DNA of 6,329 bases from Sulfurovum sp. (GTDB lineage: Bacteria; Campylobacterota; Campylobacteria; Campylobacterales; Sulfurovaceae), in assembly GCA_030634925.1 (NCBI GenBank), contig DAOVZV010000072.1, positions 1 to 6,329 on the forward strand, given 5' to 3'. The notes under the pieces were generated by a model that was not told where the DNA came from, did not search any database, and saw only the letters and a list, made by a program, of their open reading frames with translations. Below are positions 6,258 to 6,329 of this stretch, one piece after another (positions within the stretch are counted from its first letter, which is position 1; every line of letters starts with the position of its first letter). The position numbers and the translations under genes are program-made.

Positions 6258-6329
6258 TGACGGTAACGAAGTATTCAGCAAATGGCAATGATTTTGTAAT
6301 GTTTGTAGCACAACAAAAAGAAGATAGAA
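6257..6329 (+). CDS. dapF: Diaminopimelate epimerase, N-terminal fragment (runs off right edge)
   Basis: Only 24 codons are present. They read MTVTKYSANGNDFVMFVA followed by QQKEDR. The KYxAxGNDFV block is the conserved N-terminus of DapF, whose Asn binds substrate in known structures. The full enzyme, normally about 250-280 residues, interconverts LL- and meso-diaminopimelate, the last precursor step before lysine and the peptidoglycan cross-linking residue. Its start shares one base with the coaE stop (TAATG). The coaE-dapF pair is also found in Campylobacter, which supports the taxonomic reading. The catalytic cysteines lie beyond the window and cannot be checked. Confidence 0.93.
   Translation, partial: MTVTKYSANGNDFVMFVAQQKEDR

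Overview
The window looks like chromosomal DNA of a Campylobacterota (epsilonproteobacterial) organism, of the Sulfurimonas/Sulfurovum type. The basis is low GC (roughly a third by eye), strong use of AGA, ATA and CTA codons, very tight gene packing, a coaE-dapF gene pair (also found in Campylobacter), and the N-terminal sequences of CoaE and DapF. This placement is an inference from recalled family sequences, not from a search.

There are two divergent transcription units with about 125 bp between them. The left unit (positions 1-3862, minus strand) reads, in transcription order: a 97-residue exported small protein with a GTG start; a TolC/CzcC-type outer-membrane channel; a periplasmic adaptor (membrane fusion protein); and the N-terminal 410 residues of a heavy-metal RND pump (CusA/CzcA family) that runs off the left edge. 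Together the last three form a tripartite metal-ion efflux complex spanning both membranes. The small protein is probably an accessory or metal-binding periplasmic partner.

The right unit (3988 to the right edge, plus strand) reads: a YcbB/LdtD-type L,D-transpeptidase; dephospho-CoA kinase (coaE); and the first 24 codons of diaminopimelate epimerase (dapF). L,D-transpeptidases of this family make bonds between meso-diaminopimelate residues of peptidoglycan, and DapF makes meso-diaminopimelate, so two of the three genes share a cell-wall theme.

The genes within each unit are tightly coupled. Three junctions are TAATG (stop and start share one A), and the RND start lies inside the end of the adaptor gene. 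The intergenic region at 3863-3987 carries two back-to-back perfect TATAAT boxes only 11 bp apart, on opposite strands. A 15-bp perfect dyad (7-1-7) covers the rightward -10 and start point, so the efflux operon and the cell-wall operon may be regulated together or may exclude each other. A second short perfect hairpin lies between the small gene and the channel gene.

No RNA gene, mobile element, CRISPR array or clear rho-independent terminator was seen. No wholly new system is evident. The most interesting items are the small protein at the head of the efflux operon, the compact divergent promoter with its dyad, a cysteine pair flanking the adaptor hairpin tip, and the complete absence of GATC in 6.3 kb.
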